This document shows, in pieces, positions 47,729 to 57,089 of a DNA stretch of 64,000 nucleotides. The notes beneath the pieces were generated by a model, which was not told the DNA's origin, made no database searches, and saw nothing but the letters and a program-made list of their open reading frames with translations. Numbering within the stretch: position 1 is the first letter of the stretch; every line of letters starts with the position of its first letter. A program made the position numbers and the translations under genes. Source of the stretch: Syngnathus acus (Eukaryota > Chordata > Actinopteri > Syngnathiformes > Syngnathidae); assembly GCF_901709675.1 (NCBI RefSeq), contig NC_051098.1:1419500-1483499 (forward strand), written 5' to 3'.

Positions 47729-48553
47729 TTTTTTTCCTCAAGACCGAGCTATCTTTTTAAACAGAATTCGGATTTTTGGAACAAAAGCGAATTGATCACT
47801 CGATTTATTCCACCAAATAGCATTTTATATCTTTTGTCTCATTTTCCTCTTTTTGCTGTATTTTTGAGTTTTCAATCGAGAGAACTTTGAGACTGAATAA
47901 TTTTTGCTCTATTAAGATTGGTGAGTGGAATTATTGTTGTTTGTTCGAACAATTGAGACTTGTAATTCTTTTTCTTACTTATTCATTAAATTTCTACTTT
48001 ATAATCATTTAATTTTGATTAATTATTATTTTGATCTTTTAAGCTCTAAATCTCTTTTGTCTCTCTATCATAGTCGTACTGTAAAACGTTCAGTTCTTTT
48101 TAAAGTGAAGACAGCTTTAATCCTTAACATCAGGAATTGTCAGATCTGATTAGAAATATTTGTCTTAAGCTCAGCTACGTGCAGGTGTGCGCTAGTGTAA
48201 ATTCACAAATTTCCGCGGTTTTAACAAAGACAGCTAAATATATCCAAGATTTAACAAAAGCCCGAATCCAGAAGAGGGCCACCAGTAGGGTGCGGTCATT
48301 CTGACGCCGTGTCTCGACCTTAGTTACCCTACACGAGCGTCGCTTGACTTTAGAGTGATTGGCGTCCTAAAAACATTAGATTGATTCCTTCAGAATTAAT
48401 TTAATAAAGGTGGTTAGCAACTCGGACGAGTCTCTTCATCCCCGGCTTATTTCAAATCTTGTCTCCCCATGAGAGCTGCGTTAGGGCAGTGGAGAGTTTA
48501 ACCCTTTAAACGGAGAGCCGGTCGCTTACATTTGATAAGTGCAGGATTTGACA

Positions 48554-50050
48554 ATCTGGACAAATTCATACCAAACTTGTCAGACCTCTGTGCACCTTTG
48601 AGAAAGCTGCTTGAAGGAGATGTGGAGTGGCACTGGGAGAAAAACCAGCAATATAGTTTTGACCAACTAAAACAATGTGTCACTAATACTCCGATACTCA
48701 AGTACTACACTGTCAATAAGCCAGTCACATAGTTAGTGGCTGCGAGTTCTGAAAGAATTGGACCAGTCCTGCTGCCGGATGGACAACCTGTGGCTTATGG
48801 ATCAAGAGCACTCTCGGACTGTCAACAAAGGTATGCTCAAATGGAAAAGGAGTTGCTAGCTATAGTTTATGGCTGTGAGAAATTTCATCAGTACGTTTAT
48901 GGAAAATAAATTCAAGTGGAAAGTGACCACAAGCCACTGGAGAGCACCTTCAAAAAGTCACTACACCGAGCTCCCATGAGGCTACAAAGAATGCTTCTGA
49001 GGCTTGAGAGGTACAATTTAAAAGTGATGTACAAATCTGGTAAAGAGCTCTATATTGCAGATACCTTGATTAGAGTGTTCCTCGGAGGACAAAAAGAGGA
49101 TCTAATGGAAAAAGAGCTAGATGTAAACATGGTTACACAGCAGGTACCCATGTCAGATGAAAAACTGCAGACATTTCAAAAGGCCACTGCAGATGATACT
49201 GAAATAGAGTTAGTAAAGCAAGTGACATTAAAAGGCTGGCCAACTGACAGACAGGCAGTACCAAAAGACATTTTGCCTTATTGAACATTTAGGGCTCAGA
49301 TCTCTTCTCTTCTTTTCCACTACAATGGATCAGAGTTTCTGCAGTGTGTGGATTACTTGTCAAAGTTTCCTGAACTCACGAAGCTGAAAGACACTACCAG
49401 TCACAGTGTCATACTGGCTATCAAGTCAATGTTTGCCAGACATGTTAGACCTGCTAATATCCGATAATGGTCCACAATACGACAGTGCTGAGTTCAAGGA
49501 GTTTACAGAAAGCTGGGAGTTCAGGCACATTACTTCCAGTCCAACACATGCTCAGTCAAATGGGCAGGCGGAAATAACAGTACAGATTATTAAAAATCTG
49601 CTGAAAAAGCGGCAAAGGTGATCCTTACATTTCACTTTTGGAATATAGGAAAACACCTCTGGAGGATGTTGGACTATCCCCGGCACAGCTGCTCATGGGA
49701 CGTAGGCTGAAAAGAAAATTGCCTACATCCACATCCCTACTCACTCCAGATAGAGCACAACAAGTTCATCAGCAACTAAAGGAAAGACAGATAAAGCAGA
49801 AAAGCTATTTTGACAGACAAACAAGACCACTGCCGAACTTGCAAGATGGAGAAAATGTTCGGCTACAAAGAGTAGAGTCAATGCAGCCAGCATTGGTCCT
49901 CCACAAGCACGAGCAACCACGTTCGTTTGTAGTTCGTACGCGGATGGAAGAGTGTACAAGAGAAATAGAATACATCCACGTAAAACAGAGGAGAGTACGT
50001 TCACAACAGACAGACAAGACACAAATCTGGACATGGACACTCATATGCAA
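48554..50050 (+). pseudogene. Gypsy retrotransposon: end of RT, RNase H, integrase
   Basis: Continues the frame broken at 42257. RT thumb: NLSDLCAPLRKLLEGDVEW. RNase H: VAYGSRALSDCQQRYAQMEK and ELLAIVYGCEKFHQYVYG, with stops at about 48730 and 48907. Integrase: after a gap that removes the His-His-Cys-Cys finger and the first part of the core, VDYLSKFPELTKLKD, then LLISDNGPQYDSAEFKEF with the second catalytic Asp and SNGQAEITVQIIKNLLK with Glu. The C-terminal part reads GLSPAQLLMGRRLKRKLP. The 3' end dissolves near 50050. Confidence 0.85.
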
Positions 50051-50402
50051 ACATTGATTCTGTCAATTTTTACACAGGTCCACCTAAGCATATGGTTGTT
50101 GTTGCTTTTTATGAAATGCTCAACTGTTGCCATCAGGCAGACGCTACAGATCAATTAGGTCAAGGACTAGCAGATTCGCCAACAGTTTTTACCCTACAGC
50201 GGTAGTCACATTGAATGCCGCTAAAAGAAAATGATTATGTCTGTGTATGTTCTTCTGTGGGTTTTTAGCTTGTATTTTTTAATCTTTTTATTCTATTTAT
50301 TCTATTTATTTTTTTATTTTCATGCACTGATCGGTTGGCACTTTTTAAATTTCGTTGTATATGTGTGACAATGACAATAAAGATATATTCTATTCTATTC
50401 TA
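50051..50402 (+). mobile_element. Rex1-like LINE 3' UTR
   Basis: From about 50200: ATGCACTGATCGGTTGGCAC, TTTCGTTGTATATGTGTG and GACAATGACAATAAAG, then (TTCTA)n at 50388-50402. 50051-50200 is unassigned. Confidence 0.7.
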
Positions 50403-50875
50403 TAAGACGATGCTTTTTGCATTGAAATAAGACTGAAAAAGTGGGGGTCGTCTTACATTCGGGGTCGAGACATTATACCCATTCACTTGTGCGCAGCTTA
50501 AGTTGAAGGTTGCTGGTATCGACTGAGTATGTTGCTGTGATCGTGTTTCATTGTTACTACTGTCTACTGTTGTGGCGTTTGTGTGATCGCGGTTTGTTTC
50601 GTGTGTGCGCCGTTTGATTGATATCTTCGGCGCGCTCCTTTAAGTTTGCCTCGCATTGTACAAGTAGCCATTACGCAGCGGCACGGCGACTCACGGTCGC
50701 CAGCAAATGTATTTTGTTGTCTCGATTGACTTATGTATGGTGTGTTGCCGAGAGTATTTCATTTATGTTTATTTAGTATAGCGCAGGGGTGGCCAACCAG
50801 TCAGAGACTAAGAGCCACATTTTTTACTGTGTCATCGCAAAGAGCCACATCATACACATGAGCACACAGGAACAC

Positions 50876-50900
50876 CCCCCCACACACACACACACACACG

Positions 50901-50932
<32 letters not shown>

Positions 50933-50948
50933 CACACACACACACACC
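50876..50948 (+). repeat. (CA)n microsatellite
   Basis: CA run interrupted by a few CG steps. Confidence 0.95.
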
Positions 50949-51129
50949 CCTCTGCTCAGCCAAATTTATTGTGACATTATTATGTCACGCACCAACATGA
51001 TAATGACAAATTGACTCCTACAGTACTAAAACCACAGACCAAAGACCAAATTTTCAACAATGAACATTGTGTGCATTGTCTCACACAGACAAACTCTCAG
51101 TTCAACAAATTCCACAAACAAAAACATAA

Positions 51130-51500
51130 GTTTTTTCACTTACTATGTGTGGCGGGACAGACCATTCGTTTGAGTTCGTCGTTTTCAGGAGACAAGATTT
51201 CAATAACGTCACTGAGGCATATTTTAACGAACTCCACTTCATTGTATGGCTTTTTAGCCCGTGCAATGTTCCAAGCCAGTTGAAACAATGCAAGTGTGAC
51301 AGTCTCTGAGTGCTTCGTAATTTTTTTGAAAAACTGTACCTATTTTTCTGCCTGACTTTTCAAAGTGTCCAAACTTGTGCTTGCGAAATTCAGTCCCTTT
51401 TGCAAAGTCCTTATCGATATTGGCATGAAGTGAGCTGAAGTGGCGCTGACCATTTGAAGCTTTTAAATGCGCCAATGACGTCCGACATATCAGGCAGAAT
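51130..51500 (-). pseudogene. hAT transposase N-terminus (BED finger region)
   Basis: On minus: a BED-like C-x2-C at about 51480-51495, then HLKASNGQRHFSSLHANIDK with the His pair, KGTEFRKHK, and after frameshifts TLALFQLAWNIARAKKPYNE, the conserved block that follows the finger in ZBED5/GTF2IRD2-like proteins. No catalytic core is left. Confidence 0.75.
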
Positions 51501-51748
51501 GGCTTGCCATAGCGTTCAACAAAAAAACAACTTTAAGCTTTTCTGGACCTAATGGGCCCCCGTAGTCACAGTCGCCATTCATTAAAAAGCCAGCAAAACC
51601 AATCGCACTGTTTGTCCCTCCTCCTTTGCGGGATTTTACCTCACGCGCATGCGCGTTTGACCAAAATACCATATTGAACTCAAGCGAAGCAAATAAGCAC
51701 GAAAAATAAACACAAATGTTGATATGAACGTAAAAGCTCATATGGCCT

Positions 51749-52073
51749 AGTGGTAGAGTGGCCTAGTGGTAGAGTGTCCGCCCTGAGACTGGAAGGTTGT
51801 GGGTTCAAACCCCGGCCGGGTCATACCAAAGACTATAAAAATGGGACCCATTGCCTCCCTGCTTGGCACTCAGCATTAAGGGTTGGAATTGGGGGGTTAG
51901 ATCACCAACTGATTCCCGAGCGCGGCACCGCTGCTGCTCACTGCTCCCCTCTCCCCCAGGGGATGGATTAAAATCACATGGGGATGGGTTAAATGCAGAG
52001 GACAAATTTCACCACACCCAGGTGTGTGTGTGACGATCATTGGGACTTTAACTTTAACTTTAACTTTTAAAAG
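51749..52073 (+). mobile_element. tRNA-derived SINE with (TTTAAC)n tail
   Basis: A-box-like TGGCCTAGTGGTAGAGTG (duplicated at its start) and B-box-like GGTTCAAACCCCGGCC give a tRNA-like head. The body includes GGGACCCATTGCCTCCCTGC, and the tail at 52045-52070 is ACTTTA repeats. It is a retroposon, not a working tRNA gene. Confidence 0.88.
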
Positions 52074-52718
52074 AGCCGCATGAAACCAGCCAAAGAGCCG
52101 CATGCGGCTCGCGAGCCGCGGGTTGGCCACCGCTGGTATAGCGGAACCGTTACGCGCAGTTAGTTATGTAATGTGTGCCGCCTACTGTTGTGTGACGTCA
52201 GAAGTTGAGCGTTGACTTACGTGCTGTATTTCTGTCTGTTGCAGAACCACACACCACGCACACACCCAACACACCCTTCATACAATAATCACACACACAA
52301 GAATCACATTCACACACCCAAAGACTCACCCATGTACACTACACACACCTGCTCTCACATCCTTATGACCAAACGTGTGCCTATACCCTTTTGCCAGTGT
52401 GCCTGTGAGCCTCATTGTCTGTTACTTTTTTGCCAATAATTCAGTAAAGCAATCGTGTTCTGACCGACACCTGGGGGCAAAAAGAGCATAACCATCCGAG
52501 CCAACCCCCAATACCAGGGGTCGGCAACCCGCGGCTCCAGAGCCGCATGCGGCTCTTTAGCATGCCCCTAGCGGCTCCCTAGAGTTTTTGCAAAAATGCG
52601 TGAAAATGGAATATGGTTTTTAGATGGTAATCACGACACAAACATACTTGTGCTGTAAAAATGTATGTAGTTGTAAATACTATATTAAAAATACCGAATT
52701 TAAGAATGACGCAAAATA

Positions 52719-53694
52719 ACCTGCGTGAAGCTGGCCCCCCACCCCACGCAATATTTAAGCAAAATAGTCTGTTTCGTTTGTGCTTCGTTTGTGCTGGTTT
52801 GTGCAGCAAAAAAATTCGTTTGTGCTGCTATGGTTTTTTAGTTATGAACGATTCTTTTATAGGTCATCCAGAGTTCACCCAGCCCCCCATCTGCTCAAAA
52901 TGGACCCAAAACGGTACCGTTCGTTTGTGCTTCGTTAGTGCTGGTTTGTGCAGCAAAAATTTTCGTTTGTGCTGCTTCCGTTTCGGAGATATTACACATT
53001 TATTTTATAGCGATGACGTCACCTAGCCCCCCACTTCCCTCCAAATGGACCCAAAATGGTACCGTTCGTTTGTGCTTCGTTTGTGCAGGTTTGTGCAGCA
53101 AAAATTTTCGTTTGTGCTGCTTCCGTTTCGGAGATATTACACATTTATTTTATAGCGATGACGTCACCCAGCCCCCCACCTCGCTCCAAATGGACCCAAA
53201 ATGGTACCGTTCGTTTGTGCTTCGTTTGTGCAGGTTTGTGCAGCAAAAATTTTCGTTTGTGCTGCTATGGTTTTTTAGTTATGAACGATTCTTTTATAGG
53301 TCATCCAGAGTTCACCCAGCCCCCCATCTGCTCAAAATGGACCCAAAACGGTACCGTTCGTTTGTGCTTCGTTAGTGCTGGTTTGTGCAGCAAAAATTTT
53401 CGTTTGTGCTGCTTCCGTTTCGGAGATATTACACATTTATTTTATAGCGATGACGTCACCTAGCCCCCCACTTCGCTCCAAATGGACCCAAAATGGTACC
53501 GTTCGTTTGTGCTTCGTTTGTGCAGGTTTGTGCAGCAAAAATTTTCGTTTGTGCTGCTTCCGTTTCGGAGATATTACACATTTATTTTATAGCGATGACG
53601 TCAGGTAGCCCCGCCCCCCTGTTTACTTCCAAATTGACCCAAAATAGTGCCGTTCGTTTGTGTTTCGTTTGTGCTGGTTTGTGCTGCAAAAATG
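52719..53694 (+). repeat. Left inverted arm: tandem ~145 bp units
   Basis: After a leader of about 105 bp come units joined by TTTCGTTTGTGCTGC. Type A units contain TTAGTTATGAACGATTC and type B contain TTCCGTTTCGGAGATATTAC. Order: A (52828), B (52970), B (53117), A (53260), B (53409), B (53555). Type B ends include TGACGTCA, a CRE-like palindrome (the last B has GACGTCAGG). Every unit also has GGACCCAAAA and a GGTACCGTTCG word. Confidence 0.9.
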
Positions 53695-53981
53695 GTACCG
53701 ATTGTGCCGCAAAAAAATTTGTTGACGTTCAGTGAATCATTCAATTTGTCATTTATTTAATACTAATTTATTTTCTAGAGATGTCAAATCCTTGCTCCAT
53801 GGATCGTTAATTAACCATTTGTTTGTGCCATTGCAATTTTTCATTATTAAAATCATGCATCTTCATTAACCCCCTGTCATGTATTTTATTCTTTTTCACT
53901 TGACATCATGATAACTCCTTAATTCTTACACATGTATTATCCAACTAATTACCATGCCAAGTGACCTCTGCAGGCCGGTAA
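53695..53981 (+). promoter_or_regulatory. Spacer upstream of the transposase gene
   Basis: A/T-rich, unique sequence between the left arm and the first legible coding. It is the only plausible promoter region besides the arm itself. No clear TATA or start site can be assigned. Confidence 0.3.
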
Positions 53982-54123
53982 GACATATCGCAACAGGGTG
54001 GCGAAAAACAAAGACGTGCAACTTTTTCAAGCGACAAATACACAACTATCTCCGAAGATTTAATAACAGTGAGTGACAGAAAGTGTCTTTTTCTGGGAAG
54101 TGACCATCGACCAATGTAAGTAA
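53982..54123 (+). pseudogene. Upstream coding of the Foldback transposase, out of frame
   Basis: An open frame from 53982 to 54116 includes SSDKYTTISEDLITVSDRKC and LFLGSDHRPM, then stops at TAA 54117. The main frame is open from 54124 (KLCEGR) just before its ATG, after TAA at 54121. A frameshift plus stop probably separates an N-terminal domain from the 863-codon ORF. Alternatively, GTAAGT at 54116 and CAG at 54138-54140 would join both frames, but a 25-nt intron is far below vertebrate size. Confidence 0.5.
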
Positions 54124-54141
54124 AAACTTTGTGAGGGCAGG

Positions 54142-56733
54142 ATGGAACCACATGTATGGCGAGCATCACAGGCAAATAAATCGATGGACTTCGGAGACCC
54201 TGAGCCACGCCACCTGCCAAATTTGGCCACCCTGCGCAAGGCAAAGCAAGAGAAAAATGATTTGGCATTAGGTGACAAAAATCCAATTTTATCATTGCAG
54301 ATGTTGAAATACAGTGCACCTCACAGTGACAGCATCAAAGACATTGGACTTGACAAGTTTTTCTGTCACTATTGGAGTCAAACACAAATGCATGTGTACA
54401 AGAGCTTAAAGAAATCCCACCCAATATTATGTGTTGATGCAACTGGCTCAATAGTTAAAAAACTGATGAGGCCGAATGGCATGTCTGGCCATATCTTCCT
54501 GTATCAGGGTGTTATGACAGGGCATACCAGCTCCAGTGTCCCAGTCGTGCAGATGCTGTCAGAGAAGCATGATGTTAATGCTATCACACAGTGGCTGAAG
54601 GAATGGATCCATGCAGGTGCATCTGTTCCTAAAGAAGCAGTGAGTGACTTTTCTCTGGCGATTCTTGGAGCTCTAGTCAAAGCTTTTACCCCTCATCCTG
54701 ATCTGAAGAGCTACATCAATGAGTGCTTTAACATTTCACGTGGGAATCAACCTGGACATCTACCCCCATGTTTTGTCAGGGTAGATGTAGCACACTGCAT
54801 TAAGATGATCTGCCGATGGGACTGCCTGAAAAACAAAAGACCTCGTGTTAAGGATTTCTTTGTTAGGTCAATAGCACAGCTTCTTAAGTCACAATGTTTG
54901 CAACATGCAAAAGAACTTCTTCGTGCTATCACCATTGTGGCACTGAGTGAGACAGAGGGTAATGACAATTCTGGAGCCCCTATCCCATCAGAAAAGTGCA
55001 AGAAATACTTGAGAGCGCAAATCGCAGAGGAATTTGTCCCCATTTCAGATGAGGAAGTTGAGGGACAAGAACCAGGTGATTCATTAAATCAGCACATCCA
55101 GACTAATGTCCGAGAGTGGGTGACAGAAATATGTGAGGAGAGCAGGTCACTTGCCATGGCTGATGGGGATAGAGACAACATCCACTTCCTCCCTGAGATT
55201 ATTCCCCAAATAACAAGACTTGGAAGTTACTTGCCACTCTGGACAGCAATAATGGTCCCTCTCTTCAAAAGCGCCAGCATCACTGCAAGTTCCGCAGCTG
55301 TTGAAGCAGAGTTCAAAAACATAAAAAAAGGCCTTTTCAAGCATGAAAGCCTACCCATTCGTGTGGACCGGTTTGTTGCTCGTCATCTTTCCTTCATTGA
55401 GGGAAACATGCGGATTTGCTCTGCAAAACAAAAAAGTGATGTGTGTGATGCCACGACCGTCAGAGAGCCTGACAATGTCTGCAGTACTTCTCAAACTGAA
55501 GTAGTAAACAAAAGGGGAGAAAAATCTCATCCTGGAGCGGAGCCAGATGCATCTACTGACAGTGCAGTTGAAAACTGGAGAGGTTTAGCGGTCCCACCGA
55601 AAAAAAGAAAGATAACTTCATATCTCTCTCCTTGTCCTGAATGGCTGCATATTGACACACAAGTGGGCTGGAAAAAAGTCAAGGTACCATTGTTGAAAAA
55701 CGGGAACCATCAACAGCCTGTTAAACTTCGCACATCAAAAGTGTTTGTGCTCAATACTTGTGCATTTGATTCTGTCTTGCAATGCTTATGCTGTTCTTTC
55801 TGTGAAAGTTTTTCATTTGAAAAGACTGTTCTGAACTATGAACATGGGAACCAATTCCTCCACCTGGTGAAAACCATCACAACACAGAGTGTGAACCCAC
55901 AGGTATACTCACAGAGGGCAGAACTGCTGGGGGAAATATTCAAACCTGTCCTCCTGACCTCTGGTGCTCTCCAAATTGATGCACAATGCCACATCTCCAC
56001 TGTAATTGAGAGCGCAATGAGGAATATCCCAAGTGTTTATTTGATAAAACAATGCTCCTCACAGTACTGCAGTTTAAGCCAACAAGTAACAAGGCAAGTT
56101 TCACTTGTTTGTCCAAACGTTGCTGTCCTGCAGACCTGTGGCATGGCTTCTCTTCAGACTGCTGCTGAAGAGGGACTCAGCCTTCCTGACTCTCTCTGCC
56201 TCAGGCCAATTGAAAATCCTTCCCATTGTCCGTCTTCATTCAAAACACAGGACAACAATACAGGCAAGGCTCTGTGTTCAGGTAATGTTACTCACAGCTA
56301 CAATCTGGGAGAGTTTGTGTGGATTGACACTGACCTTGGCAGCAGTTGCAAGGAAGTTGCCTTGCTTGAATTTCCCTCCAGTCTGGAGCTAAAAGAGAAG
56401 ACCTTTACTTTGAGAGCAGTCATTGGCTTTGAACCAGGACTGACCCAGGATTCTCTCGGGCATTATGTGGCATACTGCAGGAGGACTGCATATGCCTGGG
56501 AGATCTATAATGACCTGGGAAGTGGAGTGAAAGCAGCATCAGTAAATACTAAGATCTTCCCACATGCTGTTCTACACAGTGCAGTGATGAATTGTTGGAA
56601 AAAAATGTTGATAATGTTCCCTTTGACAAAGAAAGTTATTTTTTCACGTTTTCAAGTTTCTTTTTCTGGCTGTCATCAACTTCACATACATGTATTAATT
56701 GTTGCATTAATTAATGTTTTGGAGCAGACATAG
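54142..56733 (+). CDS. MULE/NOF-type transposase fused to a USP-like cysteine protease domain
   Basis: 863 codons, no internal stop. Residues 1-90: accessory region (EPRHLPNLATLRKAKQEK). Residues 94-395: MULE-type DDE core, with LCVDATGS (D99), AVSDFSLAI (D169), CFVRVDVAHC (C210, H218, the MULE C-x-H pair) and AAVEAEFKNIKKG (E388, alternatively E390). A helical insertion lies between H218 and the Glu, as in MULEs. PPKKRK (485-490) is a likely nuclear signal. Residues 530-800: VLNTCAFDSVLQCL (C540) resembles the Cys box of ubiquitin-specific proteases, and LGHYVAYCRR (H774) with WEIYNDLG (N790/D791) resembles the His box. The usual Gly before Asn-x-Cys is Leu. The transposase assignment is firm; deubiquitinase activity is inferred from three boxes only. 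The ATG used is the first in frame; real protein may start upstream. Confidence 0.85.
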   Translation: MEPHVWRASQANKSMDFGDPEPRHLPNLATLRKAKQEKNDLALGDKNPILSLQMLKYSAPHSDSIKDIGLDKFFCHYWSQTQMHVYKSLKKSHPILCVDATGSIVKKLMRPNGMSGHIFLYQGVMTGHTSSSVPVVQMLSEKHDVNAITQWLKEWIHAGASVPKEAVSDFSLAILGALVKAFTPHPDLKSYINECFNISRGNQPGHLPPCFVRVDVAHCIKMICRWDCLKNKRPRVKDFFVRSIAQLLKSQCLQHAKELLRAITIVALSETEGNDNSGAPIPSEKCKKYLRAQIAEEFVPISDEEVEGQEPGDSLNQHIQTNVREWVTEICEESRSLAMADGDRDNIHFLPEIIPQITRLGSYLPLWTAIMVPLFKSASITASSAAVEAEFKNIKKGLFKHESLPIRVDRFVARHLSFIEGNMRICSAKQKSDVCDATTVREPDNVCSTSQTEVVNKRGEKSHPGAEPDASTDSAVENWRGLAVPPKKRKITSYLSPCPEWLHIDTQVGWKKVKVPLLKNGNHQQPVKLRTSKVFVLNTCAFDSVLQCLCCSFCESFSFEKTVLNYEHGNQFLHLVKTITTQSVNPQVYSQRAELLGEIFKPVLLTSGALQIDAQCHISTVIESAMRNIPSVYLIKQCSSQYCSLSQQVTRQVSLVCPNVAVLQTCGMASLQTAAEEGLSLPDSLCLRPIENPSHCPSSFKTQDNNTGKALCSGNVTHSYNLGEFVWIDTDLGSSCKEVALLEFPSSLELKEKTFTLRAVIGFEPGLTQDSLGHYVAYCRRTAYAWEIYNDLGSGVKAASVNTKIFPHAVLHSAVMNCWKKMLIMFPLTKKVIFSRFQVSFSGCHQLHIHVLIVALINVLEQT

Positions 56734-57089
56734 ACTCATCAGGTATTTAGATTGCGGTGAACCTTTTGCATGTCAGATGTAATTGAAAAAAATGATCACA
56801 TAGGCTTATTGAAAACAAGGAAATTAATCAATGAGCACGATACAAACATAATTACAGAAATATCCTCGTACTAAAAGCCATTCCCCGCAGTGAAAGTTTT
56901 CTGTAAGATAAAAAGAAAAGAAAAAAAAGGCTAAGAACATGTTTACCTTGTATTCGTCCTGCATCAGGAGCATTCCAGTCCAGGAGCTTGAAATTCGCGA
57001 CAAAATACAGTGACGTGGGCTGGGTGACGTCTTTGCTATGAATTAAATGTGTAATATCTGCAAAACCGTAGCATCACAAACGAAACTTT
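56734..57089 (+). other. 3' flank of the Foldback gene
   Basis: No ORF. It includes a diverged extra arm-like unit at about 57000-57089 (GTGACGTCTTTGC, TAAATGTGTAATATCTGC). No clear AATAAA signal was noted close to the stop. Confidence 0.4.

Larger units (their letters stand above)
43993..47745 (+). mobile_element. Rex3-like (RTE) LINE, near full-length, inserted in LTR c
   Basis: 5' leader from about 43993, endonuclease ORF, RT ORF and a long 3' (GGAT)n tail. The target words GGCTTTTTTCC before and GGCTTTTTTTCC after form an imperfect duplication of about 12 bp. It carries two small insertions (44957-45096, 45980-46284) and several frameshifts, so it is not coding-competent. Confidence 0.88.
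42257..48553 (+). mobile_element. Solo LTR, copy c, split by later insertions
   Basis: Starts TGTCAAGTGGCACAG and ends GGATTTGACA. The 4-bp duplication ATCT flanks it (42253-42256, 48554-48557), and removing it plus one ATCT restores the Gypsy RT frame. LTR sequence proper is 42257-42775, 43131-43992 and about 47746-48553. It contains a SINE and a Rex3-like LINE. Confidence 0.85.
50784..52135 (-). mobile_element. hAT element inside element X
   Basis: Inverted termini CAGGGGTGGCCAACC and GGTTGGCCACCGCTG, with perfect 8-bp duplications GTATAGCG (50776-50783, 52136-52143). It contains a (CA)n run at 50876-50948, a transposase remnant on minus and a SINE on plus. Confidence 0.92.
50403..52350 (+). 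mobile_element. Element X, copy 2
   Basis: Inverse orientation to 13991-16053. Begins near TAAGACGATGCTTTTTGC and TCGTCTTACATTCGGGG. It shares GAGAGTATTTCATTTATG and TTGACTTACGTGCTGTATTT with copy 1. It is interrupted by a hAT at 50784-52135. 52351-52514 is unassigned. Confidence 0.6.

Noticed and set aside
47481-47890. Frames rich in Asp-Gly-Trp-Met or Ile-His-Pro-Ser repeats
   Set aside because: They are the (GGAT)n tail of the Rex3-like LINE read in different frames.
51749-51830. tRNA-like sequence with A and B boxes
   Set aside because: It is the head of a SINE with a conserved body and tail; it recurs elsewhere truncated, and no proper acceptor stem was seen.
52828-53600. Regularly spaced repeats, CRISPR-like at first sight
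   Set aside because: Units of about 145 bp are fully repetitive with no unique spacers, and the context is a eukaryotic transposon.
52661-53735. Repetitive Cys-rich frames (LCFVCAGLCSKNFRLCC) that look like a secreted or Cys-rich protein family
   Set aside because: Each repeat equals one DNA unit of the inverted arm, the same frames recur in the right arm, and no start, signal peptide or codon bias supports coding.
54060-54319. Minus-strand frames overlapping the Foldback gene
   Set aside because: They oppose the highly conserved transposase frame and show no motif.
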